From the NCBI GenBank assembly GCA_963930775.1, contig OZ005692.1, positions 10,769,029 through 10,833,028 on the forward strand: DNA of 64,000 bases. The letters run 5' to 3'. The DNA comes from Cliona cf. orientalis. Lineage: Eukaryota > Porifera > Demospongiae > Clionaida > Clionaidae. Below, one piece after another: positions 42,110-63,731 of the stretch (position 1 is the first letter of the stretch; the number at the start of each line of letters is the position of its first letter). The translations under genes and the position numbers were made by a program. The notes beneath the pieces were generated by a model that saw only the letters and a program-made list of their open reading frames with translations, made no database searches and was not told the origin of the DNA.

Positions 42110-44845
42110 ATGGCTGCCAGAGCCGCAATATTCACTAGGTTTGATCCCTACAAGCTGACTGGAGTTAGAGTAACAGATCAAGAGCTGGGACATGGCTCCT
42201 ATGCTACTGTGCTAGAACTGGAGTACATGGGACTGAAATGTGCTGGCAAGAAGATCTATGAAGTGCTACTGAAGCAAGGAGATACTAGCTACTATGCTCG
42301 TAGATTCGAGGAAGAATGTCGTCTACTCAGTCAAGTACGCCACCCCAACATTGTCCAGTTTCTGGGGGTCTATTTCCAGCAAGGAGTGCGAGCACCCATC
42401 CTAGTCATGGAATTTCTACCCACCAACCTCACCTCCTGCATTGAGCAATACGGCATTCTCCCAAAGGAGATCAGTTACTCCATTCTTCATGACGTAGCTC
42501 TGGGCTTGTGCTACCTCCACAGCCAAACTCCTCCCATCATTCACCGAGATCTCTCTTCCAACAATGTCCTCCTCACCCCCAACATGACGGCCAAGATCTC
42601 TGATCTGGGTGTGGCCAGAATATTCAATAAGTTGACCCCTCTACAGGTCAGTCGCATGACCCAGACTCCTGGCACTCCTGCCTTCATGCCACCAGAGGTG
42701 ATGGTAGCCAACCCCAAATATGATACAAGTGTTGATGAGTTCTCCTACGGCATTATGATGATCCATACATTCGGTGGTCAGTGGCCAGAGCCACAGGTTG
42801 GTCCAAGTCGAATTGAAGGAGGCAAACTGATTCCAGTCACAGAGGCTGAACGACGTGAGGTATTTTTAAAAGCGATTGAAGATGGTCATCCTTTGATGGA
42901 CCTCACTCACAGATGCATCAACAATGACCCCCAGCTGAGACCACATGCTGGTGAGATTATTAGGCGAGTTAGTCGAGTAGCATCACAGTTTCCTGCCTCC
43001 TTTGCCAACCGACTGGAAATGCTGAGACAAATTGAAGCAGATGGAAGGGAAAAAAGAGCCTTGACTGAAGAGGGGGAGAGAAAGAACAGGACTGTTTATC
43101 AAAAAGAAAGCCAGATCTCATCACTCAGAGAAGAGGTTCAAGCTAAGGAGGAACAAAAATCTGCAGAAATTGATCGACTAAAGCTAGCCCACTCCAGTGA
43201 AGTGGAACAGCTCCAGCTGCAACTTAAAGATATGAAAACTCAGAATCAATGTACAAAATCCGAGAATGAAGCTGAGACAGTAGAACTCAAATCTAAGTAT
43301 TGTGCTTTGGAAACTCAGATAGAGAAAAAGACCAAGATCTTACTTGAAGAAAGAGAGCAATCTGCAAGGCAACTGAGAGAGGAACAAGAACAACATGAGA
43401 TACAGTTGAGAAAGGAAAGAGAACAATTCGAGATACAGTTGAGAGAGAAACAAGAATTATATGAGATACAGAAAAAGATAGAGATTCAGCTAGCAAATGA
43501 AAAATACTTATTGGCTAACGAGAGAGAAGCAAACAGAATATTAATGTCAGATGTTTCAAGGCTGCAATCAGACAAGGATACTGCTATTCAAATGAAAGAA
43601 GCTATTATCAGAAGGAAGGATTCTGAACTTGAAGCCAAGAGCAGAGCCCTCAGAGAGAAAGATGCAACTATCTCAGCAATGAGTGAACAAATCACCAAAA
43701 CAAGAGAGTACCTGGCTACTACCAAACCTCAGGTAAATACCTAATGGTACATTTGCTGGTTAGTAGGGTTAGTCTCAAGCGTCTGTATGGCATGATTAGT
43801 CTCCAGAATTTGTCCTAGGGGAACCAAATACACGCAGTGGACAGAAATAGTCACTGATTATCTATAGATGTCTATTGCAACTAGCACAGTATACATGTAT
43901 AATGACATAATTTCAACTCTTCAGGCAAATATCACCTGGAAACAGTGTGCTAACCTACCAATTGAATTAAGTTATACAAGGACTACCATCATCAATGGCA
44001 AGGTGTACTGTGGAGGAGGACTGACTGATGATGATGATAATGAGTACATTGTCTACTGCTGTGACCCATCACAAGACAAGTGGACCACTCTACCACCACT
44101 TCCTGTCATATACTTTGATCTGGGTCAAGTCAATGGCAAGCTAGTGGCTCTTGGGGGAGTGAAGACGGGTACTGACAATGAAACAAATGATGTATACACA
44201 TATGATGAGCGATCTCAGAAATGGAAGCAGACCATTCCTCCCATGCCAACAGCTAGATCTTCCCTAGGTGTCTTGAGCTTCCAGTCAGCAGTTGTGGTGG
44301 CAGGTGGAGACACATCAACATTCAGCAATGCAGTTGAAATCTTCAAACCAGACACATCACAGTGGTACAGGACTGACCCACTACCAATAGCTTGTGGTGA
44401 CGTATCACTGGTTACTATTGGCAACACGTGCTATGCGCTAGGAGGAGACGATGGCTCACACCTCAATCAAGCACTCTATGCCTCAATTGATGATCTCCTT
44501 GGCAATGCTGTACCAGCCAACCAGATCACCCACAGTGGTAGCAGTGACACTCAGTCAGCTTGGAAGACACTACCCAACACTCCAATCTATCAACCAGCTG
44601 CAGCCGTGCTAGCTGGCAACCTTCTTGCTATAGGAGGGAATGAAACATCTGAAGGAGGAGCTGATATGAAGGAAGTCTACATGTACTCTCCCTCCACCAA
44701 CTCCTGGGTCTACATCAGTGATCTACCTGCTCCACTATCTTCCGCTGCAGCTGCTGTTTTATCATCAACAGAGGTCCTAGTGATTGGAGGCTGGGATAAT
44801 GGCAGAGTGAACACTGTGTACAAGGGTACACTTACATTACTATGA
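42110..44845 (+). CDS. Kinase-coiled coil-Kelch gene 7 (two exons)
   Basis: Exons 42110-43732 and 43925-44845, intron only 192 bp (donor CAG|GTAAAT, acceptor CTCTTCAG), 847 aa, the shortest coil of the array with one 28-residue unit (43058-43141). Kinase motifs are intact. The start reads MAARAAIFTRFDPY, with TR for TG. The C-lobe is a hybrid: EVFLKAIEDGHP resembles copies 3 and 5, then CINNDPQLRPHAGEI as in copies 1, 2, 4 and 6. The Kelch exon is sister to that of copy 5 (YFDLGQVNGKL, GTDNETN, STFSNAVEIFKPD), and the introns of 5 and 7 also align. DDDDNE in the first Kelch loop. Open and probably functional. Confidence 0.9.
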
Positions 44846-45110
44846 TGATGTACACAACATTGCACAATGTCATGCTAGAGCAGTCAGACAAGACTGTTAA
44901 ACTGATAGCCTTACATAACCATGTTTGCGTTTTTAGTGTGCATACAATTAAATTTTTGATCAAACCATTATTAAGTGAAATTAACTTTGAATATTATTAT
45001 AGCTAATAATTTTGATGTAAACAACTGCGACTATTAACACTGATCATTATTATTTGGCTGACAGTAATACCAGTAATAATTATTTTGATGCGATGGCAAT
45101 TTAATAGTGA
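44846..45110. other. Spacer, gene 7 to PLA2 copy 3
   Basis: AT-rich non-coding interval, related to 27753-28190. Confidence 0.5.
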
Positions 45111-45554
45111 TCACAACATGCTTCTGTTGCGTTCACAGATGCATCCTTGCTTTTGAGCATCTAAATAGAATGAGCACCCTAGCGTCACAACTCCAGTAGT
45201 GTAGAGTGCTGCAATTCCTTGACACTTCTGATACAGATCCGTAGACTGCTTTCGCTGTGTCTCACAATACTCATTCATCTCTCGCGAAAATTCCCTATCG
45301 CATTGCTCCTTAGACGCTCCGCACCTTCCGTAACAGCGATCGTGTTCGTTACATATCTCCGTGAACACGGGAGTCAAGTCTGGACCGACATTCACACTCA
45401 TCCCCTGCACACCGCAGCCGTTGACTTCAGATTTACGGCCACTAGGTATTTTACGATGATCCCGTGGACAGGTGAACTCGCAGGCTCCGTGTAGACTCGT
45501 GACGGTGGCGAGAAATATGAGTAAAGATGCGAGGAGCATAGCTCTTTTGAGCAT
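45111..45554 (-). CDS. Secreted group XII phospholipase A2-like protein, copy 3
   Basis: 147 aa, intact. Signal peptide MLKRAMLLASLLIFLATVTS.., then the PLA2G12-type domain: CEFTCPRDHRKIPSGRKSEV, NGCGVQGMSVNVGP, catalytic CNEHDRCYGRCG, LGCSFYLDAQKQGCIC. Unlike copy 1 it keeps the Gly of NGCG, so this is the best candidate for an active enzyme here. Tail-to-tail with kinase-Kelch gene 7; the PARP-like gene lies 141 bp upstream on the same strand. Confidence 0.87.
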   Translation of the reverse strand: MLKRAMLLASLLIFLATVTSLHGACEFTCPRDHRKIPSGRKSEVNGCGVQGMSVNVGPDLTPVFTEICNEHDRCYGRCGASKEQCDREFSREMNEYCETQRKQSTDLYQKCQGIAALYTTGVVTLGCSFYLDAQKQGCICERNRSML

Positions 45555-45695
45555 CCTGATATTGATTTTTTCATCTATTCGGAAAGGATCGTCACCCTTC
45601 CTAGAGAAATTAAAAACGATGACGTGTCATGCCCGCGTCGCGTTCCCTATTGCGCATGCGCAGTTATGCAGTGGACCATGGAACAGAAATCAGAT

Positions 45696-46163
45696 TTATT
45701 GGAATGTGATAACAAAACGTGGTAGTTCGTGGTTGGGGTCCTTCATGACAATAATGGCGCCATGCTGTGTGTGATGCACCCCACTCTGCCCTAGCAGCAG
45801 TTCATTCAGTAGCATCTTCTTTCCAGATTTGCAGTATCCCAGTGAAGTGTTTGGATCAGTAGCAAAATACTCCCCTGCTCCGTGAGCTTGTCCTGTGCTC
45901 GTACCTCGAAGCTTCGGGTCATATCCATTGTTACAAATACTATCAATGTTGCCCTCAGCAGTCCCGTGAAATGCCAGGCATGTTCTTCGATGGCTTCTGG
46001 GAAGATTGTTGAAAGCTCGCTCGAAACGTTTAAACAGTTCACCAGTCGGTGGCTTGGCAGAGTCGTTCTCCTTGTAGGAAGTCACTTTCAAGTTTGGAAA
46101 TTTCTTGAGAAACTCTCGTGCGTCTTCAAGGCTGCTGAGAGTTAGTCCAGTAGTATCAGCCAT
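45696..46163 (-). CDS. Small PARP-like ADP-ribosyltransferase domain protein
   Basis: 155 aa, single exon. After a short N-terminus (residues 1-60) comes a compact PARP catalytic fold: CLAFHGTAEGNIDSICNNGY (His of the H-Y-E triad), RGTSTGQAHGAGEYFATDP (Tyr in GEYFA), then HGAIIVMKDPNHELPRFVITF, where the third position aligns to Arg in LPRFVITF rather than Glu. PARPs lacking that Glu are mono-ADP-ribosyltransferases or inactive, so poly-ADP-ribose synthesis is unlikely. No WWE, zinc finger or macro domain. The start is the first ATG; a short out-of-frame upstream ATG precedes it. The protein ends right after the last core strand. Confidence 0.72.
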   Translation of the reverse strand: MADTTGLTLSSLEDAREFLKKFPNLKVTSYKENDSAKPPTGELFKRFERAFNNLPRSHRRTCLAFHGTAEGNIDSICNNGYDPKLRGTSTGQAHGAGEYFATDPNTSLGYCKSGKKMLLNELLLGQSGVHHTQHGAIIVMKDPNHELPRFVITFQ

Positions 46164-47098
46164 GACAGCTGCATAGAAATGCCCAATTCTAATAACTTTA
46201 TTAACTTTTGTGCCTGAGAGAGTTCAATATTATCATAATTATGGCTCCTAAGCTACTTGTAACCACACTTAGAGTTACACTGCACATGCTGAGTCATGCT
46301 GCACGCTGCTGGTTCATGGAAAATCGTAGCTTCAGCTGTACACATGTGAATATTGTTTACCTAGCTAGCAATGATAAGTGGTGGTGCATAGACCACAAAA
46401 AAAATACCAGGGAATTCCCCTGATACATTGTTCAAGTAGATAAGGGGATAACCCTTATTTGACATCATCCCAACAATAAATTTCAGCTACCTGCATAAGG
46501 GAATGTTTTATTCTGCTCGAAGCCTACGATTATTAGACAACGAATCTTGGAGATGGCAATCTATACAATATCACAGCAGCCATGCATTCAAGAAAATTTA
46601 ATGGATATTGGTATATAGTCAGCGATAATATCTTCATTAAAGTACATCCTTCACTACCATAGACTGCATCACATACTATAACCCAATTATTTAAATTTAA
46701 TTCTTCAGAAACGGCTTCCTTATAGGAACTATCATATGCTGTTACTTTCTTGAGTAAGAGAGCCATTACCAAACAATACAGCAACTGTTGTTGAGCATCC
46801 TTACAACATTCAGTTGTTTATTTATGTACAGCTACTAGCCTAGCTACTACTAGACTACACAATGCATGTATGGTACATGCAAATCCAATTACCTATAGAT
46901 ATTTTGACTGTAGCATCATGGGACTGGGGGTGGCTGGTGGTATCAGTTAGTGTATATAATCAGCGCCAGAAATGCACTACTCTCATTATACGGATCCGAG
47001 AATATCAACTTTAAGAGTATCTCGATGTGCAGATCTTTATCCATACTAGGAGCCAACTAGCTACTAAATTTGAGATTTTGTTATCGTATCAAAAAACC
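46164..47098. other. Intergenic, PARP-like gene to coiled-coil gene
   Basis: Divergent promoter interval. A minus-strand ORF at 46784-46533 (MLYCLVMALLLKKVTAY..., 83 aa) looks somewhat protein-like but I recognise no family and cannot support it. Nothing else seen. Confidence 0.4.
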
Positions 47099-49731
47099 AT
47101 GTCAAAAAAAGCTCGACTGTCTGTTAAAGAACACCAAAAACTAAAGGTGCTTCTTGATGCCATCGAAGACGATAGTGAAGGAGCTGATAGTGCATCTAAC
47201 AAGGCTGAAAAGCAAGCAGAGATGGGAGAAACAGTAGCCGGTTACATCAGCGAAGGGGAGATCCAGCAATTCACTGACCTCGGTCTGGGTAGGGGCATAG
47301 ATGCCTCTAACCCGACACCTTGGCAAAATAAGACCTCAATTCAAATCCGACCTGTGACCTTTGAAAACATCGTTGGCACAGAGGAGAGTGGAAGCATTCA
47401 GGGCTACGAGAGAGAGATCACCAGGGTATCGGAAACACACTGGAGATTCAGCTCATCTGCAGTTTTTAATCCAAATGTGGCGGCTACTTTTGCGATTGGC
47501 GTGGAAGAGAGCCCCCCTCGCTCTTCATCCTTCAAGAAGTATATCGTTGGGACAAAAGTTCTGAATCGGACCATTTGCTTCAAAGAGATATGCGACGATT
47601 GTAATTCTCTCGAGTTTGAAGTTTGGCTCTGCAGATGGATATTGAAGCAGTTCGTGAGAGAAGACGGTAGACCAGTCGACATTGATGAAAAAATTGATGT
47701 TCTCAAACGAGAGCTGGTGATGATGAGTGAAGAATTCGAAGCACTTCAAGGAGAATTTAGCGAGCTCAAGTCTAAACATGAAGCAGCTGTGGCGGAAAAT
47801 GCAGTTGAGAGCATCCAAGCGGAGCTCCAGGAGCTGGAGCACAAAAAGAAGATGAATGAAATGGAGAGAGAGAAATTGGATAGCAAGAAGAAGTGGTTCC
47901 TGAACACGCTCGAGAAAGAGTACAAGAAGACGGGGCAATCAGATGAAAAGCAGTACAAATTGGAAGAGTTTGATCAGGATTTCAAACTCCAGGAGATCAA
48001 AGTGAACAAAGAGAGCAGTGAGATGGAGAGGAGGATCATCTTACTCGAAGAGAGGTGCACGAGTGAAAAGAGCCGACTGGAGGAAATGGAAGGAAGACTC
48101 ACAGCAACAAAAGAAACGATGATGGAGAAAGAGAGAGCACTGAAAGAAAAGAAAGATGAGCTAAAGAAGACTGAATCTCACAAGTTTACGATTGACGAGT
48201 TTAGAAGCCGACTGGATTCACCACAACTGCAGCCAAACAAAATTGCTGACTACTGCGCTCAATTTCTAGCCCAATACCGTGTCACACACTACGTATCCAG
48301 CATCCAACTGGGGGCATCTGGCTACAAAATTGTCTCAAAGAGCAAAGATACGAAATCTCAGAAGGTACGAAACACAGTCACCATCGACAAGATAGCAGCT
48401 GGAAAAGAAACAAGCGCTTCTTCTCGTTCTAAGGTTCATGGTTCGAAGAGCAGTGGTGGAGCTGGCGTCAACAAAATCGGCATTATCGACATCGAGGAAG
48501 ATAATAAGATTGTGGTGAAGAGAAGGTCTCATCAGGAGGGAGTGGTAGGGGTCCAAGTCAAACCCATTAGTGATCTAGTCACCACACGAGAACTGAGGGA
48601 AATTCTCAGGGCTGGACTGCTGCATTATGTCAGAAGTGAAGGAGACACAAACGGTGAGCTAATGAAATTATTTTTAATGTGTTGTGGCTTCAGTATAAAA
48701 ATTATGAAAAATGGAGATGTTGCTACAGAAAGTCCACACCCAGATATAGGTACTGCAATTGTAGACGTGTTGTCCATCAAACAGTACATATATAGAACTG
48801 GGTATGGACCTAAGTGGTCTACACAATTCAAGTATATTAAATTTTGATATAATATTGGTAACCCCCTATCATAATAGGCTACAATTATACCACTGGTCCT
48901 TTCTCAATCCGCTGTCAAATCGACGATAAGACCTTCTACTGGACCGTGGATGACTTCCACACCATCAGAGCTGAAGATTGCAATCCCGAAGAAGCTGCCA
49001 AATTCTATATCAAGCCAAGAAGCCATCCTGATCACCTAAACGAGTTCTATATCGTCTACTACGACAGCGAAAGCAAGAAACATGCCGATCCTTTCCTGCC
49101 CCACTACCTTCAGAGGTCTGTGGCACTCTTCGACACGAGGGGTACAAATCAACCGCTGAGTTTTGGGCACTATTCTCCAGAAAAAGACACACCTCTCGCC
49201 CTATACAAGCCAGTTTCTGCTGAGTCAGCACTCAGTGGTAGTATGCAGTTGATTCCCTCACGTGTGCGCTCTACTCTTAGGCGCAATCGTCAGAGGGAGA
49301 ATATGGTCAGTGTGTCGCTGTCGAGCTGGATCACAGAGCATGATGCTCCTGCATGCGTCATACAACATGCTAGACAGAGCCTTACCTCCGCACCAATTAT
49401 CATAGGGGTTGCAATACCAAGTCCAATTCCAGATCCAGAACAGCAGCAGCAACCTGAGGAACAAGTACAGAATGGGAATGAGACAACATCGCAACATGAG
49501 GAATCAGAGCAAGTGGATTTACAGCAGCAAGAAGAGACTCGAGAATCTGAAGAAATTGGACAAGAATCACAGCAGGAAACACAGGATGCTCAAGGTCAAG
49601 GGTCGTTGCCTGGGGAACCACAGGTGGTAGGTCATTTGGTGCACCAAGTGGTGTGGATGGAATTGTCCGATTCCAGCAGCAGAGGGGGAGCAATCAAGAT
49701 GTTTGAAATCGTCCCAACTCAGAACAATTAA
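47099..49731 (+). CDS. Coiled-coil protein with unrecognised N-terminal module (two exons)
   Basis: Exons 47099-48653 and 48878-49731, phase-1 intron of 224 bp (ACG|GTGAGC .. AATAG|GC), about 802 aa. Residues 1-60 are charged. Residues 75-190 form a beta-rich module (TPWQNKTSIQIRP, GTEESGSIQGYEREI, VLNRTICFKEI) that I believe resembles uncharacterised animal proteins but cannot name. Residues 194-360 are a strong coiled coil. A Lys/Ser-rich linker follows, then a globular region spanning the intron (LREILRAGLLHYV, YTTGPFSIRCQIDDKTFYWT, FYIVYYDSES), and a Gln/Glu-rich tail (680-750). No signal peptide or membrane span. The start is the ATG in the AACCATGTC context; an in-frame ATG at 47027 would add 24 residues. 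Function unknown. Confidence 0.75.
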
Positions 49732-51143
49732 TGAACTCACAAACAATTTTTAATATACAAAGCCGTAAAAAAAATTTAATAGCTAGATTTTTTAATATTA
49801 GCCATTTATTGCCTATCAATTGCTGTGAACATACTGATAGTAGAGCAAGTCACATAGATCATTACTGGCTAGGGATCAGTGTTATAAAAGATAATCATCG
49901 CATGCGGAAAAAGTTGGTAAAGGTCGCTTATTTACAGCTGCACAGCCCCACCCCCTTCGTCCTGCAGCTACCGGTCCGATTCCGCTTCTGGAATGGGATC
50001 GCGGAATGCAATCGAGCGGACACTCCCACCACCTCATCTGAACTGATTCTAATAGCCACCGCCCAGCGATCAATCGTTCGGGAGGGAAAAGAGAAGCCAC
50101 GCAGAGCGGCTAGTGTGTACGGAGAAAAATCTGAAAAAAGAAAGTAACGCCAACTAATCGCATTAACACGACCGCAGAAGCACAATCAGCAACTCGGGTG
50201 GAGTGAGTCGACTAGTCACAGTCTAGCTAGCTACGTGATAGCAGCTGTAAATCTGTACTATAAATAGTTTGAGTCGTTGTGTTCAAATTTTTGAAGTGGA
50301 GAGAGCAGTCAACTGTTAAACCAAGGGTGTTCAACTTATGATCGAGGTCTTTCTCGGTCGCCTGGATTTCCTTCGCGAGGTAAGCCATAATTTTTAGGTA
50401 AATTGATGCGCAACGCCTGCTCAATGCTTTTAGCTTTCTAAGGTCTAATGGACACTTTCAAGGCTGTGAGGCAGTGTCAATTTGTCAGACAAGACTGCCA
50501 TTCAGCCATTTGCCCAGCTAGACTATAGAGACGATTAGTGTACTCCACGCTAATTAAGGCTTGTTAGCAGACGGTGCTCCGTAATTAATTAGCTATGGGA
50601 AGGCTTTTGTACAGTGGTATTGTATTTTCCACATGGCAGTCAATGGCAGCCCATAGTATTATTATTATTAAATATCACGGGCTCCTTCATTATTAAATCC
50701 TTTTGTGTATCAGACACCATTTGCTAAACATAGCCTGGGGACTTCGCCTCGTACCCAGGCCGGGCCGGGGACCGCGCGTTTGTGAGTGTGCGTGTGAAGG
50801 TCACCTAATAGTTTCTCTACCAGCGCTGATAATCAGCAGATGGACCTGTTGTAACAAAAAGTGATGAGTCAACTGTTATGGGGTTTAAAGCAAACATTGT
50901 ACGCCGCTCACATACACACACAGCGCGATTGTCTAGTACGTAGTGCATGTGTGCTCGTGTGTACTGTGTGTGTGTATTGTATCCAAAAGTGGACGTAGTT
51001 TGTCTGATAAACAGTGCAAGCAGGCAGTATATAGTTGATTGATTGGTTCAAAACAAGGAATTCCGCCACTAGCTGATAAACTGCCCAAGTGCTGCGTGGC
51101 TGTATTCTGATATTGATAGCTGCGAGCTGTAGTCTACCTGTTC

Positions 51144-51203
<60 letters not shown>

Positions 51204-51944
51204 GTGGATAGAGGGGAAAGGATCTAGGAGAAAGAGAGAGAGAAAGACTGACCTTTTGACCTTGTAGCACACAACTATTTTTGTGAGAGCTATAATAGAG
51301 TAAAATAATGAAAGTAGCTTCACTCACTCGCATCTCGTGTAGCAGTGGGCAAGCTGCATTCCATCTTACCCTCCTTGGTCTGTAGTGTTCAATACTTCTA
51401 GTTCAAGGGCCGGGGAGAAGCATTCTCCACGCATGGCCAGATTTTACAATCAATCAGACACAAGATCTACAACCACGACTATGAAAGAGATACACACTGT
51501 CTGTTTTTGTACAAGGTACATCCCCTAACATCTTCCTGCGCTAGCTACACTTGTAATAGCAATAGCTTTGACGTAAAGAGCAAAATTAATGATTTTGATA
51601 CGTACTTGCGATGTTATGTTTGTGGAATTATCTAGTTAGGGTATCGTAGGCGAATGAATGCCTAAGGGTATTGTCCATGATATGTAGGTTTAATGCTTTT
51701 TGCAGTTATTGAAACTGCAGATAAGTAGAATACTTCTTGCAATTTCATGGCATAACAACTATTGCTCTCTTTCCTTTCTCTCTCTCTCTCTCTCCCTCTT
51801 TAGAGCAAAAATCAAGCAAGCTACTATCCTGTACTACTGAGTGTTAATCTCACTGGATCGGTCAACTAACTATTAATAAGTTTTCACCAAGGCAACCCCT
51901 TCACTCACTAAAAAGAAACATAACCACTCTCATCGCGATCAGTC
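49732..51944. other. Intergenic region upstream of the SWAP70-like gene
   Basis: No supported protein gene. A possible 5' leader exon ends at CTTCGCGAG|GTAAGCC near 50380. A (GA)n microsatellite lies at 51148-51201. The minus-strand 65-codon ORF at 50424-50227 overlaps the possible leader and has no recognised homology. CT-rich tract 51768-51800. Confidence 0.45.
51148..51201. repeat. (GA)n microsatellite
   Basis: About 27 uninterrupted GA units. Confidence 0.9.
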
Positions 51945-62783
<10,839 letters not shown>

Positions 62784-63344
62784 CATCTTTTGTTACTATT
62801 TTTAGCTCATCCATTCTCTCTGTGTGTATTTTTAATATTAATCATACTTCTGTGTATGATATTTTGTGCACTAGATTTTGGTGATAATATTATTATATTT
62901 ACACGATAACAAGTATATTTGCTGAAACAATGATGGGATAATGTGCATGAGTTGTTGGTGTGTGTATTGTTATACACGTGTTGACAATCTTTATACTATG
63001 GCCTTGGAAATCCCCAGGGAAAACCCCTACATGCTGCTGTACTGTATTCCCGCGCTGGATGTAGTCTTGCTAGCCACACCTTTCCCGCGGATTGGGGGTG
63101 TGGCGCGCGAGACTAGTATTGCACCACCAGTACTTGGCTAACAAATTCCAGATCATTTTAATCCACTGAAGTATTGCCGTGTCTAAGAAAATATCGATCA
63201 AGTGGTAAGAGTTACCATCTTTATTCATAGATCATATTATATTATAGACTACGTAGGTTACGTAGTCTATATGATCTATGGTTTATTAGAGTATTATTTA
63301 ATATACTAGTGTTCATAAATAATTTTGTACCTCTTTTAGAAATT
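62784..63344. other. 3' UTR of SWAP70-like gene and spacer
   Basis: 62804-62893 is probable 3' UTR and is duplicated at 63826-63912. 63218-63285 holds an imperfect palindrome (ATAGATCATAT .. GACTACGTA/TACGTAGTC .. ATATGATCTAT). No other gene seen. Confidence 0.5.
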
Positions 63345-63731
63345 ATGCAGCAATTGCTAATAGTGTTTCTAGTTTTTGGAGTTACTCTGCTGCCTTACCA
63401 CCAGGTGGATGCCGTTCGCAACAGTTGCTATGCCCCTCCAGCTGTCTACGGAGGTACGTGCAGTTCCTCCACTGCTGTATTTGGAAGTCCTGGGCTCAGG
63501 ATCACTTACTCAATCCAGCAAGTGAACAACGTTGGGACAGAGATATGCTGCCAAGCCTTTGCATGTGGACCTACCTATTCTTCGCGCTGCTCTTCGGGGT
63601 TTAGGATGTTTGATATCGGTTGTTCCACTGGCTCCATCAGCGCCACTATGCCCTGGGACAATAATGTGGCAACCCCTGCAATAAAGTGCAAAGGAATTCC
63701 ATTTGGGACTTCTATTGAGTGGAGCCATTAA
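63345..63731 (+). CDS. Small secreted Cys-rich protein
   Basis: 128 aa from the ATG at 63345; the open frame extends only to a GTG at 63309. Residues 1-23 are a signal peptide (MQQLLIVFLVFGVTLLPYHQ..). The mature part of about 105 residues has eight Cys (NSCYAPP, GGTCSSS, EICCQAFACG, SSRCSSGF, DIGCSTG, IKCKG), suggesting four disulphides. Rich in Ser, Gly, Thr; no catalytic motif recognised. A TTTTAG acceptor-like site lies just before the start, so a leader exon upstream is possible. Family unknown. Confidence 0.6.
   Translation: MQQLLIVFLVFGVTLLPYHQVDAVRNSCYAPPAVYGGTCSSSTAVFGSPGLRITYSIQQVNNVGTEICCQAFACGPTYSSRCSSGFRMFDIGCSTGSISATMPWDNNVATPAIKCKGIPFGTSIEWSH

Noticed and set aside
50227..50424. 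Minus-strand 65-codon ORF MSRRCASIYLKIMAYLAK..
   Set aside because: No recognised family; overlaps a possible plus-strand leader exon donor.
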